The notes: generated by a model from the sequence alone, not told the origin. Shown: positions 27,010 through 36,099, numbered from the stretch's first letter. The stretch is 64,000 nt of DNA from Paraflavitalea soli (GCF_003555545.1 NZ_CP032157.1:8374546-8438545), one strand, 5' to 3'. Made by a program: numbers and translations.

Positions 27010-28953
27010 ATGAGACTTTCTTATGTGTTAATTATAGCAACGTTCCTCGCGCCTGTCCGGGTTTCCGGACAGGCCGAAAGGAATATGCTGACGGGTAAAT
27101 ATGACAGCGCCTGGCTGGCTACCTCCCTCTCCATGCAGGAAGTAGCAAAGGCCTGGCCTTCTTATGCCGACAGGGCCCGGTGGGCATCATTGGATACGGT
27201 GTATCGCCGGCAACTGATCCGTGAGGGCGAAACAGCATTCAATTACCAATGGCAGGTTGTGCCTGCCACAGCTTACCTGGAATATGTGCGTACGGGCAAC
27301 CGCTACATCATGGAAGATATTTACAACATGAATGTAACGGCGCTTAAGAAACTGGTCTTCGCCGAACTGGCAGAAGGCAAGGAACGGTTTGTGCCGCAGA
27401 TCATCAATGGCGTATGGACGCTGTGCGAAGTGACAAGCTGGTCTATATCTGCCAGCATCGGTTTGCAGCGCCAGGGTCCCGGATTACCGGATGTCAATGA
27501 ACCGGTGTTTGAACTGGGGGCAGGGATCACTTCCAATGTGATGGCCTGGACCTATCACCTGTTCAGATCAACCTTCGACCGGTATAGTCCCTTGATCGCC
27601 CAACGAATGAAACAGGAGATCAACCGGCGTATCCTTCAGCCTTATTATACACGCAACGACTTTTGGTGGATGGCGCTGGATGGTAAACAGCGGATGGTGA
27701 ACAACTGGAATGTGTGGCTCAACTTCAATGCACTTACCTGCATCCTGTTGGTAGAAGATGATGCTGCCCAAAGGGCAGCAGGCATTTACAAAACGATGCG
27801 CAGTGTAGATCAATTTATCAACTATTACAAAGACGACGGGGCTTGTGAAGAAGGGCCAGCCTACTGGTCCCACGCGGGCGGTATGTTGTACAACTACCTG
27901 TCTTTATTAAAACAGGCTACAGGCGGCGGCATCGATCTCTTTGACAAATCCCTGATCAAAAATATTGGCTCGTATATCGGCAAGGCTTATATCGACAGTA
28001 ATTATTACCTCAACTATGCGGATGCCGCTGCGAAGCTGACAACAGATGCAGGTATTGTATACTTGTACGGCAAAGCTACGGGCGACCAGCAGTTGATGTC
28101 ATTTGGCGCTTACCTCGCCGGGCAGCAGCAATGGCAAAAAGCAGTGCCGGTGGAAACGATGTACGGCGGACTGCGCAATCTATTCATGGCCGCAGAAGTA
28201 CTGGCCACCCCGCCAGCCCAACCCCTGATGGCCTCCGGCTGGATGGTAGGCACGGGCATTGCGATAGCGCGCGATGAAGCGGGCAGTGCCAAAGGGTTTT
28301 ATTTCTCTGCCCTGGCCGGGCACAATGAAGAAAGCCATAACCACAATGATGTGGGCACCTGTGTACTGTTCTATAATAGCCGGCCTGTGCTGATCGATGT
28401 GGGCAGTGGCACCTATACCGGGCAAACCTTCGGACCACAACGGTATTCGATCTGGACCATGCGCTCCGCTTATCACAATGTGCCACTCATCAATGGGGTA
28501 GAGCAACAAGCTGGCAAGCAATACGCAGCGCGTGCGGTACAGTTTAAGGATACAGGACCGCTGGTAAGTTTCCGTGCCGACATTGCCGCTGCTTACCCTG
28601 CCGAAGCAAAAGTGGATACCTGGCTGCGCTCTTATACCCTGCAACGCGGTCATTCCTTTACGATCGGCGATGAGTACCGGCTGCAGGCCAACAATGGCCG
28701 CAATGCCCTTCATTTCATCACCAGCGCTGCGGTGTCGCAAAAAAAAGAAGGGGTGCTGCTACTTGATACCGGCCGTGATAGCCTGGAGCTGACCTATGAT
28801 CCGCGCTTGTTTAAAGTGACTGTTGAACCGATCACGATCGATGATAAAAAGTTATTACAAAGCTGGCCGCCACTGGTGTACCGGCTTGTATTTTCTATGA
28901 CGGGTCACCGAACCCGTGGCAAACATCGTCTTGTTGTGAAGAAGGCTTCTTAA
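27010..28953 (+). CDS. Heparinase II/III-like polysaccharide lyase
   Basis: The 647-residue protein has a signal peptide ending near VSGQ (residue 20). An alpha/alpha toroid (about 40-380) carries NNWNVWLNFNALT and GPAYWSHAGGMLYNY, regions that hold catalytic Tyr/His residues in related lyases. The C-terminal heparinase II/III beta-sandwich has the hallmark SHNHNDVGTCVLFYNSRPVL (S442, H443, H445, D447). Lyases of this class cleave uronate-containing polysaccharides by beta-elimination, leaving an unsaturated uronate. The next gene encodes GH88, which removes exactly that residue. The exact PL family and substrate (glycosaminoglycan, alginate or other) cannot be fixed from motifs alone. Confidence 0.88.
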   Translation: MRLSYVLIIATFLAPVRVSGQAERNMLTGKYDSAWLATSLSMQEVAKAWPSYADRARWASLDTVYRRQLIREGETAFNYQWQVVPATAYLEYVRTGNRYIMEDIYNMNVTALKKLVFAELAEGKERFVPQIINGVWTLCEVTSWSISASIGLQRQGPGLPDVNEPVFELGAGITSNVMAWTYHLFRSTFDRYSPLIAQRMKQEINRRILQPYYTRNDFWWMALDGKQRMVNNWNVWLNFNALTCILLVEDDAAQRAAGIYKTMRSVDQFINYYKDDGACEEGPAYWSHAGGMLYNYLSLLKQATGGGIDLFDKSLIKNIGSYIGKAYIDSNYYLNYADAAAKLTTDAGIVYLYGKATGDQQLMSFGAYLAGQQQWQKAVPVETMYGGLRNLFMAAEVLATPPAQPLMASGWMVGTGIAIARDEAGSAKGFYFSALAGHNEESHNHNDVGTCVLFYNSRPVLIDVGSGTYTGQTFGPQRYSIWTMRSAYHNVPLINGVEQQAGKQYAARAVQFKDTGPLVSFRADIAAAYPAEAKVDTWLRSYTLQRGHSFTIGDEYRLQANNGRNALHFITSAAVSQKKEGVLLLDTGRDSLELTYDPRLFKVTVEPITIDDKKLLQSWPPLVYRLVFSMTGHRTRGKHRLVVKKAS

Positions 28954-28972
28954 AACCATTAAAGAATATCTG

Positions 28973-30256
28973 ATGAAGAAAGTTTTGTTTGTATGTATGT
29001 TGAGTGTTGCTTCCTTTCTTTCTGCATTTGCACCCGCTGATGAAGAAGTGTTCATTAACCGCCATATGGACCTGGCCAGGGCGCAGGTGGAATATATGGT
29101 ACAGGCCATGAAGGACAAAGAGGGTTTTCCCCGCACGATCAATACCTCCGGCAATATGGTGACCACGAATATGTATGACTGGACACCGGGATTCTTCCCC
29201 GGCAGTTTGTGGCAGGTATACGCTTATGCACCCGATACGGCCCTGAAAGCATCCGCCATCCGCTGGACGGAACGGCTGGAACCACTCAAGTTCTTTACCG
29301 AGCACCACGACCTGGGCTTTATGATGTATTGCAGCTTTGGCAATGCTTACCGCCTTACCGGTAATCCCAAATACAAGGACGACCTGGTACAGGCTGCGCG
29401 TTCACTCAGCACGAGGTTTGATCCCAAAACAGGCTGTATCAAATCCTGGAATAATTTCCGCTCCTGGCATGGTACTAAAGTATACCAGTACCCCGTGATC
29501 ATCGATAACCTGATGAACCTGGAGTTGTTGTTCTTCGCTACGCGGGTAAGTGGTGATAGCTCGTTTTATAAAGTAGCCATCACCCACGCCGATAATACGT
29601 TGAAAAACCAGTTCCGGAAAGACTATAGCAGCTACCATGTAGTATGTTACAACCCGGAGACCGGCGCTGTGGAAGGTAGGGAAACGGCACAGGGCCTGGC
29701 TGATAACTCCACCTGGGCAAGAGGACAGGCCTGGGCTATCTATGGCTATACGATGATCTACCGCGAAACCGGTGATGCCCGTTACCTCAAAGCTGCCCGC
29801 GGTATGGCCGACTTTTTCATTCACCACAAGAACCTGCCGGCCGATAAGATTCCTTACTGGGATTTTAACATAGGACAGGAAGGTTATACCCCGGGTGTTA
29901 ATTCCTATGCGCGCAAAGATACCGGCCACTACCGCGATGCCTCTGCCGCTGCCATTACCGCTTCCGCTTTATTGGAGCTGAGTACGTATGCAGGGAAAGA
30001 AGGAAAGCAGTACCGTCAACCGGCTATCCAAATGATCAGATCATTGGCCAGTCCTGTCTACCGGTCCGAGCCAGGCACCAATGGCAATTTCCTTATCAAA
30101 CATTGTGTAGGCAGTATCCCACATCAAACTGAAATTGATGTACCCCTGGTGTATGCTGATTATTATTTCCTGGAAGCCCTGCACCGGTACAAGCTGTTGC
30201 TGAAAGGAGAAAAATTATTTCCCGTAGCACTGAAAGGAGGAGTTCATGGCAGATAA
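28973..30256 (+). CDS. Glycoside hydrolase family 88 (unsaturated glucuronyl hydrolase)
   Basis: The 427-residue protein starts with a signal peptide (to about residue 20). An alpha/alpha-barrel holds the two aspartates typical of the family: D113 in HHDLGFMMYCSFGNAY, and D178 in VIIDNLMNLELLF, near the spacing known for the Bacillus UGL enzyme. Other family signatures are TPGFFPGSLW, WARGQAWAIYGY and the final EIDVPLVYADYYFLEAL. The enzyme hydrates the 4,5-unsaturated uronate at the non-reducing end left by a lyase. It lies 19 bases after the lyase gene, and its last 11 bases overlap the isomerase-like gene. Confidence 0.96.
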   Translation: MKKVLFVCMLSVASFLSAFAPADEEVFINRHMDLARAQVEYMVQAMKDKEGFPRTINTSGNMVTTNMYDWTPGFFPGSLWQVYAYAPDTALKASAIRWTERLEPLKFFTEHHDLGFMMYCSFGNAYRLTGNPKYKDDLVQAARSLSTRFDPKTGCIKSWNNFRSWHGTKVYQYPVIIDNLMNLELLFFATRVSGDSSFYKVAITHADNTLKNQFRKDYSSYHVVCYNPETGAVEGRETAQGLADNSTWARGQAWAIYGYTMIYRETGDARYLKAARGMADFFIHHKNLPADKIPYWDFNIGQEGYTPGVNSYARKDTGHYRDASAAAITASALLELSTYAGKEGKQYRQPAIQMIRSLASPVYRSEPGTNGNFLIKHCVGSIPHQTEIDVPLVYADYYFLEALHRYKLLLKGEKLFPVALKGGVHGR

Positions 30257-32012
30257 TAAGCACTTGCGTTCGAACTATGATAAGTTTCCCTGTACAGTGA
30301 TCAATGAGGACGACATAGTAGCCGGAGAAGGATGGGAAGAGGTAGGCCGGTTGATAAAGGAAAAGATGGATTGCCTGCCCGGCAGGAAAGTAGTGGTACT
30401 GGATTGTTACCAGGGGGTAAGGGAAGAGGAACTGGTACACCAGCTTACGCAGCAGCTCACAGGTACTTTTTTCTATACGAAGGATTATTTCTTATCACCC
30501 AACGACATACAGGCACTGGTGTATCCCGATGTTACGGATGATGAGGTGTTTGGATACCTCACGCGGCTACGTATGATCGATTTTTTCGACCCAACCAAAA
30601 TACAGCAGGCACGGGCCGCCATCCAACAGGTACAGGAGGGGCCGGTTTATGTACTGGGCGCCGGAGCCTCTTTGCTGACAGATACACCCGGCCTGCTTGT
30701 ATATTTCGATATGCCCCGTTGGGAAATACAATTGCGTTTCCGCAACAAGGAGGTGAGTAACCTGGGTATGAACAATGCGCAGCAAAAAACTTCCTTACAA
30801 TATAAACAGGCATTTTTTGTGGACTGGCGCGTATGTGACCGGCACAAGAAAAAACTGATGTCCCGCTGGGACCTCGTAGTAGATACTACGGTGAAAGACC
30901 ATCCAAAGATCGTTAATGGACCGGCCCTGAATAAAGCGTACCAGTACCTCACTACCCATCCGTTCCGGCTGGTACCTTTTTTTGATCCCGGTCCCTGGGG
31001 TGGTCAATGGATGAAGGAAGTATGTGACCTCGACCGCAGTGCGCCCAATTATGCCTGGGCTTTCGATGGAGTACCCGAAGAAAATAGCCTGTTGTTCCAA
31101 TTCAATGGCTTGCTGTTTGAAACACCTGCCATCAACCTGGTCTTTGCAGCAGCCCGCCCTTTGCTGGGTGAAGCCGTACAGGCACGCTTCGGCGATGAAT
31201 TTCCCATCCGGTTCGATTTCCTCGATACCATGAAAGGCGGCAACCTCAGCTTGCAGGTGCATCCCGGTACCCAATATATACAGGAGCATTTTGGTATGCC
31301 CTATACCCAGGATGAAAGTTATTATATGCTGGATGCTGCACCGGACGCAGTTGTATACCTGGGACTAAAAGATGGTATCGATCCGGCCTCGATGGTCCAT
31401 GACCTGCAAAAAGCCCATAAAGGCGAAATCACTTTTAATGCCGACGATTATGCGGCCAAATGGCCCGTGAAGAAACACGATCATTTCCTGATCCCTGCTG
31501 GCACCGTGCATTGTTCCGGCAGCAACAGCATGGTGCTGGAGATCAGCGCCACGCCTTACATTTTTACGTTCAAATTATGGGACTGGGGGCGTATGGGGCT
31601 TGATGGAAAACCACGGCCTATTAATATAGAACGAGGAAAGGAAGTGATCGACTGGACCCGCACCCCGGCATTTACCCGGCAACAATTGATCAATACAGTC
31701 ACCACCGTTGCCGAAGGCGATGGCTGGAAAGAAGAAAGAACAGGCTTGCATGAGCGCGAGTTCATTGAAACACGACGCCACTGGTTTTCGAAAACAGTAC
31801 ATCATCATACAGGAGGGAGTGTGAACGTGCTCAACCTGGTAGAAGGCAGGGAAGCCATCGTTGAAAGTCCTTCCGGTGCGTTTGTCCCTTTTATTGTTCA
31901 TTATGCGGAAACATTCATCATTCCCCAACAGGTGCAGGAATATACGATACGTCCACATGGAGACAGTGAAGGATCGTTGTGCGCAACCCTCAAGGCTTTT
32001 GTAAGGATCTAA
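30246..32012 (+). CDS. Class I mannose-6-phosphate isomerase-like protein with kinase-like N-terminal domain
   Basis: The 588-residue protein has two parts. Residues about 235-588 form a type I phosphomannose isomerase cupin with likely zinc ligands: LSLQVHPG (Q337, H339), DESYYMLDA (E357) and IPAGTVHCSG (H422). Residues about 20-230 resemble a uridine-kinase-like P-loop domain (VVVLDCYQGVREEELVHQL, FFYTKDYFL, IDFFDPTKI, VYVLGAGASLL), but the expected GxxGxGK(S/T) loop is not intact. The second half predicts interconversion of hexose or hexuronate phosphates. The role of the first half is unknown, perhaps a dead kinase or a sugar-binding domain. The start overlaps the GH88 stop by 11 bases, implying coupling. 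Confidence 0.82.
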   Translation: MADNKHLRSNYDKFPCTVINEDDIVAGEGWEEVGRLIKEKMDCLPGRKVVVLDCYQGVREEELVHQLTQQLTGTFFYTKDYFLSPNDIQALVYPDVTDDEVFGYLTRLRMIDFFDPTKIQQARAAIQQVQEGPVYVLGAGASLLTDTPGLLVYFDMPRWEIQLRFRNKEVSNLGMNNAQQKTSLQYKQAFFVDWRVCDRHKKKLMSRWDLVVDTTVKDHPKIVNGPALNKAYQYLTTHPFRLVPFFDPGPWGGQWMKEVCDLDRSAPNYAWAFDGVPEENSLLFQFNGLLFETPAINLVFAAARPLLGEAVQARFGDEFPIRFDFLDTMKGGNLSLQVHPGTQYIQEHFGMPYTQDESYYMLDAAPDAVVYLGLKDGIDPASMVHDLQKAHKGEITFNADDYAAKWPVKKHDHFLIPAGTVHCSGSNSMVLEISATPYIFTFKLWDWGRMGLDGKPRPINIERGKEVIDWTRTPAFTRQQLINTVTTVAEGDGWKEERTGLHEREFIETRRHWFSKTVHHHTGGSVNVLNLVEGREAIVESPSGAFVPFIVHYAETFIIPQQVQEYTIRPHGDSEGSLCATLKAFVRI

Positions 32013-32023
32013 ATTATTTATGC

Positions 32024-33376
32024 ATGAGTATAGCAGGTTTTCGTCAGCAGGTGGTATGCCTCATTGTTGCCATGGGCGGATTGTTGTTTGGATTTGATAC
32101 TGCTGTTATTTCAGGCGCTATCATACCATTGAAGCAGCAGTTTAGCCTGGATACCGCCATGGAGGGCTGGCTGGTGAGCAGTGGTTTGATCGGCTGCATT
32201 ATTGGCGTATTGATCACTGGTATATTGAGCGACCGCATTGGCCGTAAGAAAACGATCCTGCTGGCAGGATGGATGTTCCTGCTGTCCGCTGTGGGTTGCG
32301 CCTTTGCTCCCTCGGTATTTATATTGGTACTAAGCCGTATGATTGGTGGCATCGGGGTAGGCATGGCCTCCGTGATATCGCCCATGTATATAACAGAGTT
32401 TGCCCCGGCTGCCCGTCGCGGACAGATGGTGGCTTATTATCAGCTGGCCATTACAGTGGGTATTGTGCTGGCTTACGCTTCCAATGCCTGGCTCGATGGG
32501 ATCGACCTGGCATGGTTTAGCCGGGCCGAAATATGGCGGCCCATGTTCCTGGTAATGGCTGTTCCCTCCCTGGCATTCCTGGTGCTGCTGGCCAAAGTGC
32601 CCGAAAGCCCGCGCTGGCTCATGAGCCGGGGTAAGGCCGATAAAGCGGCGCAGGTAATGCAGGTAATACGTGATCCCGAAGAGGTGGAAAAAGAAATGTA
32701 CGAGATGACCAATGCTGCCTTGAAGGCCAACGGGAAAACTGGTTCCCTGTGGTTGCCGGCCATCCGCCTGCCCTTGTTGATCGGTGTGGTGCTGGCCATA
32801 CTGCAGCAATTCTCCGGTATTAATGCGATCATTTATTATGGCCCTTCCATTTTTGAAGCAGCAGGATTCGACAGCAGCAATGCCTTGCTATTGCAGGTAG
32901 TTATCGGTGGGGTAAATGTGCTGGCTACTTTTATAGCCATCCGGTTGGTAGATCGGTATGGCCGTAAATCTTTGCTGAAAGCAGGATTAGCCGGTATTGT
33001 ATTGTCGCTGATATTGTGTGGCCTGTTGTTCTATACCGGTAATACCAGGACACCCCTGCTATTGGTGCTGATGCTTTTTTATATTGCCTGCTTTGCCTTT
33101 TCACTGGGCCCCATCACCTGGATCATCATCAATGAGATATTTCCCACTGAAGTGCGGGTAAAGGCTGTAGCCTTTTGTACCCTGATGTTGTGGGTGGCTG
33201 TATGGGCCGTGGGTCAGTTTGTGCCCTGGCTGTTAACCACCGCAGGCCCGGCAGTAATGTTCTGGATCTTCGCCCTCTTCAGTGCCGCTAATTTCTTCTT
33301 TAGCTGGAAAGTGGTGAAAGAAACAAAAGGCCGGTCCCTGGAAGAAATGGAAGAAGTATTTATGGCCCCTCATTGA
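32024..33376 (+). CDS. Sugar porter family MFS transporter
   Basis: ATG at 32024 is chosen, 11 bases after the previous stop. An upstream GTG at 31979 would overlap that gene and add a non-hydrophobic leader. The 451-residue inner-membrane protein has about 12 helices and sugar porter signatures: GFDTAVISGA, DRIGRKKT, PESPRWLMSRG, QQFSGINAIIYYGP, DRYGRKSLL and KETKGRSLEEME. It is related to XylE/GLUT-type proton symporters and most likely imports the monosaccharide or uronate released by the lyase and GH88. The substrate cannot be read from sequence. Confidence 0.95.
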   Translation: MSIAGFRQQVVCLIVAMGGLLFGFDTAVISGAIIPLKQQFSLDTAMEGWLVSSGLIGCIIGVLITGILSDRIGRKKTILLAGWMFLLSAVGCAFAPSVFILVLSRMIGGIGVGMASVISPMYITEFAPAARRGQMVAYYQLAITVGIVLAYASNAWLDGIDLAWFSRAEIWRPMFLVMAVPSLAFLVLLAKVPESPRWLMSRGKADKAAQVMQVIRDPEEVEKEMYEMTNAALKANGKTGSLWLPAIRLPLLIGVVLAILQQFSGINAIIYYGPSIFEAAGFDSSNALLLQVVIGGVNVLATFIAIRLVDRYGRKSLLKAGLAGIVLSLILCGLLFYTGNTRTPLLLVLMLFYIACFAFSLGPITWIIINEIFPTEVRVKAVAFCTLMLWVAVWAVGQFVPWLLTTAGPAVMFWIFALFSAANFFFSWKVVKETKGRSLEEMEEVFMAPH

Positions 33377-33380
33377 GGTT

Positions 33381-33453
33381 TGTCAGGAGCCTGTCGATGG
33401 CGTCTCAAGGGTGGGTCGCCCTCTAAGGGCGGCTCACCCTGATCTAAAGGAGC
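33381..33453. repeat. Dispersed palindromic repeat element, copy 1
   Basis: The core 33408-33440 forms a 15-base-pair stem (AGGGTGGGTCGCCCT / AGGGCGGCTCACCCT, two G-T pairs) with a 3-base loop, followed by GATCTAAAGGAGC. The same core and 3' flank occur at 48162. The 5' flank GTCAGG..AGCCTGTCGATGGCGTCT resembles the repeat at 42583. It lies just after the sugar porter gene and may also end its transcript. Confidence 0.8.
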
Positions 33454-33548
33454 CTGCACGTATCGAAGGGTATTCTTGCCCCTTTAGAGCTTGTCCCGCC
33501 ACAAGCGGGAGGCTATCGCTTTGTAGAAAATAATATCAATAAATTCAT

Positions 33549-33565
33549 TTGCCCTGTAGGGGCAA
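33549..33565. other. Small hairpin before the asparaginase gene
   Basis: TTGCCC (33549-33554) pairs with GGGCAA (33560-33565) around a 5-base loop, 18 bases before the ATG at 33584. It could influence translation of the asparaginase. A second inverted pair, TCCCGC/GCGGGA, lies at about 33495-33511, so this spacer as a whole is rich in short palindromes. Confidence 0.4.
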
Positions 33566-33583
33566 TCCATCATTAACCTTGTT

Positions 33584-34606
33584 ATGTCAACACGCAGAAA
33601 GTTTTTACAACAATCAATCCTGGGCACCGCCGGTATGGTAACCGGGGCTGCCTCCCTGGCCGCTATGGGCGATGCACCGGCTGCCGGTGCTATAGTCGTC
33701 TCTACCTGGAACATGGGTCTGGAAGCTAACGCGGCCGCCTGGGAAATACTGGGCAAGAACGGCTATGCGCTGGATGCCGTAGAAGCAGGCGTACGCGTGC
33801 CCGAGGCCGATCCGAAAGGCAACAGTGTGGGCTATGGCGGCTTGCCCGACAGGGACGGGCGGGTGACACTCGACGCCTGCATCATGGACGACCGCTACAA
33901 TGGCGGATCGGTGATGTGCCTGGAACATATCATGCATCCCATATCTGTAGCCCGGCTGGTGATGGAAAAAACACCGCATATTATATTGGTGGGAGAGGGC
34001 GCCCATCGCTTTGCCCTGGCCAATGGGTTTAAGAAAGAAAACCTGTTGACGCCAGCCAGTGAAAAAGCCTGGAAAGAATGGCTGAAGACCTCCAAATATG
34101 AACCGGTGATGAATATCGAAAATAAATCCTATAGTTATAATAAACAAACCGACCCCATGCCGGGGGGCATCGACAACCACGATACTATTGGCATGCTGGC
34201 CATTGACAACAGCGGCCGCATGAGCGGAGCCTGCACCACCAGCGGCCTGGCCTTTAAGATGCAGGGCCGGGTAGGTGACTCGCCAGTCATCGGCGCGGGG
34301 CTGTATGTGGACCCCGAAGTGGGAGCGGCTACTGCTACCGGTGTGGGCGAAGAAGTGATCCGCATTGTAGGGGCACACCTCATTGTGGAACTGATGCGCC
34401 AGGGCAGAAAACCCGAAGCCGCCTGTAAAGAGGCTGTGGAAAGACTGATCAAAAGAAACCCCACGAAGGCCAAAGACATCCAGGTAGGTTTCCTGGCCCT
34501 GAGCAAAACCGGTGAGTATGGTGCTTATGCCTTACAAAAAGGCTTTACCTACGCGGTAAAAAGCCAAACGGAAGAAAAGTTGTATACTGCAAAAAGTATT
34601 TATTAA
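33584..34606 (+). CDS. N4-(beta-N-acetylglucosaminyl)-L-asparaginase (glycosylasparaginase)
   Basis: The 340-residue protein has a Tat-like leader (STRRKFLQQSILGTAGMV). It is an Ntn-hydrolase whose precursor is cleaved before Thr201, the nucleophile, in GGIDNHDTIGMLAID. Other conserved parts are NGYALDAVEAG, VGYGGLPDRDG, GRVGDSPVIGAGLYVD and TATGVGEEVIR. The family hydrolyses the GlcNAc-Asn bond left when glycoproteins are degraded, or releases beta-aspartyl groups. Export and location beside a glycan locus suggest action on glycopeptides in the periplasm. Its TAA overlaps the next ATG by one base, so it is coupled to cutC. Confidence 0.93.
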   Translation: MSTRRKFLQQSILGTAGMVTGAASLAAMGDAPAAGAIVVSTWNMGLEANAAAWEILGKNGYALDAVEAGVRVPEADPKGNSVGYGGLPDRDGRVTLDACIMDDRYNGGSVMCLEHIMHPISVARLVMEKTPHIILVGEGAHRFALANGFKKENLLTPASEKAWKEWLKTSKYEPVMNIENKSYSYNKQTDPMPGGIDNHDTIGMLAIDNSGRMSGACTTSGLAFKMQGRVGDSPVIGAGLYVDPEVGAATATGVGEEVIRIVGAHLIVELMRQGRKPEAACKEAVERLIKRNPTKAKDIQVGFLALSKTGEYGAYALQKGFTYAVKSQTEEKLYTAKSIY

Positions 34607-35346
34607 TGATTAACAATATGACGACTCCCAAAGCAAGATTCGAACTCTGCTCCTTCAATATACAATCCTGCCTACTGGCCGAAAAGCTGGGCGCTTACAG
34701 GGCCGAACTCTGCGATAACCCCGTGGAAGGCGGCACCACCCCCAGCTATGGCGTGATCAAACGTACCCGCGAAAAGATCGGCATCAAGCTGTACCCCATT
34801 CTGCGTCCCCGCTGCGGCAACTATTTTTATGATGAAGATGAACTGGCCATGCTCAAAGCCGATATTGCGGTGTGCAAAGAGTTGGGTTGCGATGGTATTT
34901 CCATTGGCGTGCAAAAGATCAATGGCGAGATAGATACCGATAAACTCAAGCAGTTTGTGGAATGGGCCTACCCCATGGGGGTCACTTGCAACCGGGCATT
35001 TGATGCTACCCCCGATCCTTACCAGGCGCTGGAAGATATCATATCCGCTGGCTGCGAACGTATCCTTACTTCCGGCCAGGCAAGCGGTGCGCCCGATGCC
35101 ATCCCGGTGTTAAAGAAACTGGTACAACAAGCCGGCGCCCGCATCAGCATCATGCCGGGCGCAGGCATTACGGCCGATAATATTCAACAACTGCGGGCGG
35201 AAACAGGGGCCTGGGAGTTTCATGGTTCCCTGCGGAAACCTACAGCCAACCCAATGACCTTCTCCAATCCGCTGGTATTGGATTATGGGAATGTATACCT
35301 GCCCGATGAAGTAGCCCTGGCCAGGGTCATCGCTGCCCTGCAATAA
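34606..35346 (+). CDS. cutC: CutC family protein
   Basis: The 246-residue protein is cytoplasmic with a TIM-barrel family pattern: FELCSFNIQSCLLAEKLGAY, RAELCDNPVEGGTTPS, YPILRPRCGNYFYDEDE, DGISIGVQ, RAFDATPDP, RILTSGQA and IMPGAGIT. The family was named for copper homeostasis, but its enzymatic role is unsettled. Coupling to the asparaginase gene (one-base overlap) suggests a part in amino-sugar or glycan metabolism here, which is inference. A second ATG at 34618 is possible; the coupled one is kept. Confidence 0.93.
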   Translation: MINNMTTPKARFELCSFNIQSCLLAEKLGAYRAELCDNPVEGGTTPSYGVIKRTREKIGIKLYPILRPRCGNYFYDEDELAMLKADIAVCKELGCDGISIGVQKINGEIDTDKLKQFVEWAYPMGVTCNRAFDATPDPYQALEDIISAGCERILTSGQASGAPDAIPVLKKLVQQAGARISIMPGAGITADNIQQLRAETGAWEFHGSLRKPTANPMTFSNPLVLDYGNVYLPDEVALARVIAALQ

Positions 35347-35438
35347 TTCTTGCCAGAAATAGGGAAAAATGAAATGAATTGATATCTTGAGTGTTGTATT
35401 AACCCCATTTTACCAATTCACGTATATTAACCCATGTT

Positions 35439-35948
35439 ATGAACCGAACTCCAGTAGCAATCTTCGTTTGTTGTTTTCTTTTTATGATGATCAGCCAGAC
35501 CAATGGCCAGGAAACCAAAAAAGTAATTTCCTATTCCAAGACCATGGGCGACTCCCGCATCATGGTATTGCGCTCCGACAATACCCTTTGGTGGTATGCA
35601 CCCAAAAAAAGTTGGACAGCCGTTAATAAAACAGGTTTGCCCAATATAGGTATCAAGGATATCGAAGTGTATCAGAAACCGGCTATGATGGGCACCGAGA
35701 CAAGGCTCATTGTTCTGATGGATGATAACAGCATTTATTGGTATGCAGAAGGCAAAGACTGGGAGCTGATAGAAAGCACCGGTTTGCCCGCTGGCGCAAA
35801 AGTGAAGGACATCACCGTTTTCCTGAAATCAACCGGGTTTAGCAATGATGCCCGTATTGTGGCACTCATGGAAGATGGCTCCCTCTGGTGGTTTGCCCCC
35901 AAGAAAGATTGGGAAAAAGTGCCCCTGGATGGATTGGGCGGTAAATAA
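35439..35948 (+). CDS. Small secreted protein with three Trp-rich repeats
   Basis: The 169-residue protein has a signal peptide ending near QTNGQ (residue 23). No known family is recognised. Three internal repeats of about 45-48 residues are clear: SRIMVLRSDNTLWWYAPKKS, TRLIVLMDDNSIYWYAEGKD and ARIVALMEDGSLWWFAPKKD, the first two each followed by a TGLP-type turn. The pattern (strand, Asp/Asn turn, WW or YW strand) resembles blades of RCC1 or tectonin-like propellers, but three repeats are too few for a closed propeller, so it may oligomerise. A strong hairpin follows. It stands alone between cutC and the Nif3-like gene. Confidence 0.75.
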   Translation: MNRTPVAIFVCCFLFMMISQTNGQETKKVISYSKTMGDSRIMVLRSDNTLWWYAPKKSWTAVNKTGLPNIGIKDIEVYQKPAMMGTETRLIVLMDDNSIYWYAEGKDWELIESTGLPAGAKVKDITVFLKSTGFSNDARIVALMEDGSLWWFAPKKDWEKVPLDGLGGK

Positions 35949-35974
35949 TACAAGGAAGAGAAATATCAATAGCG

Positions 35975-36019
35975 ATAATACAATGGGGTGTGCCTTTACG
36001 ACACACCCCATTGTATTAT
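35975..36019. terminator. Perfect 18-bp stem-loop
   Basis: ATAATACAATGGGGTGTG (35975-35992) pairs perfectly with 36002-36019 around a 9-base loop. It lies 26 bases after the Trp-rich repeat gene. No T run follows on the plus strand and no A run precedes it, so it is an atypical terminator or an RNA-stabilising element. Confidence 0.65.
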
Positions 36020-36099
36020 ACTGATAGGTGTCCATGCCAAAAGACAAATTGACGGTTGTATAGGCTACAAAAGTTTATATTTACTTACAACCAAGCTAT

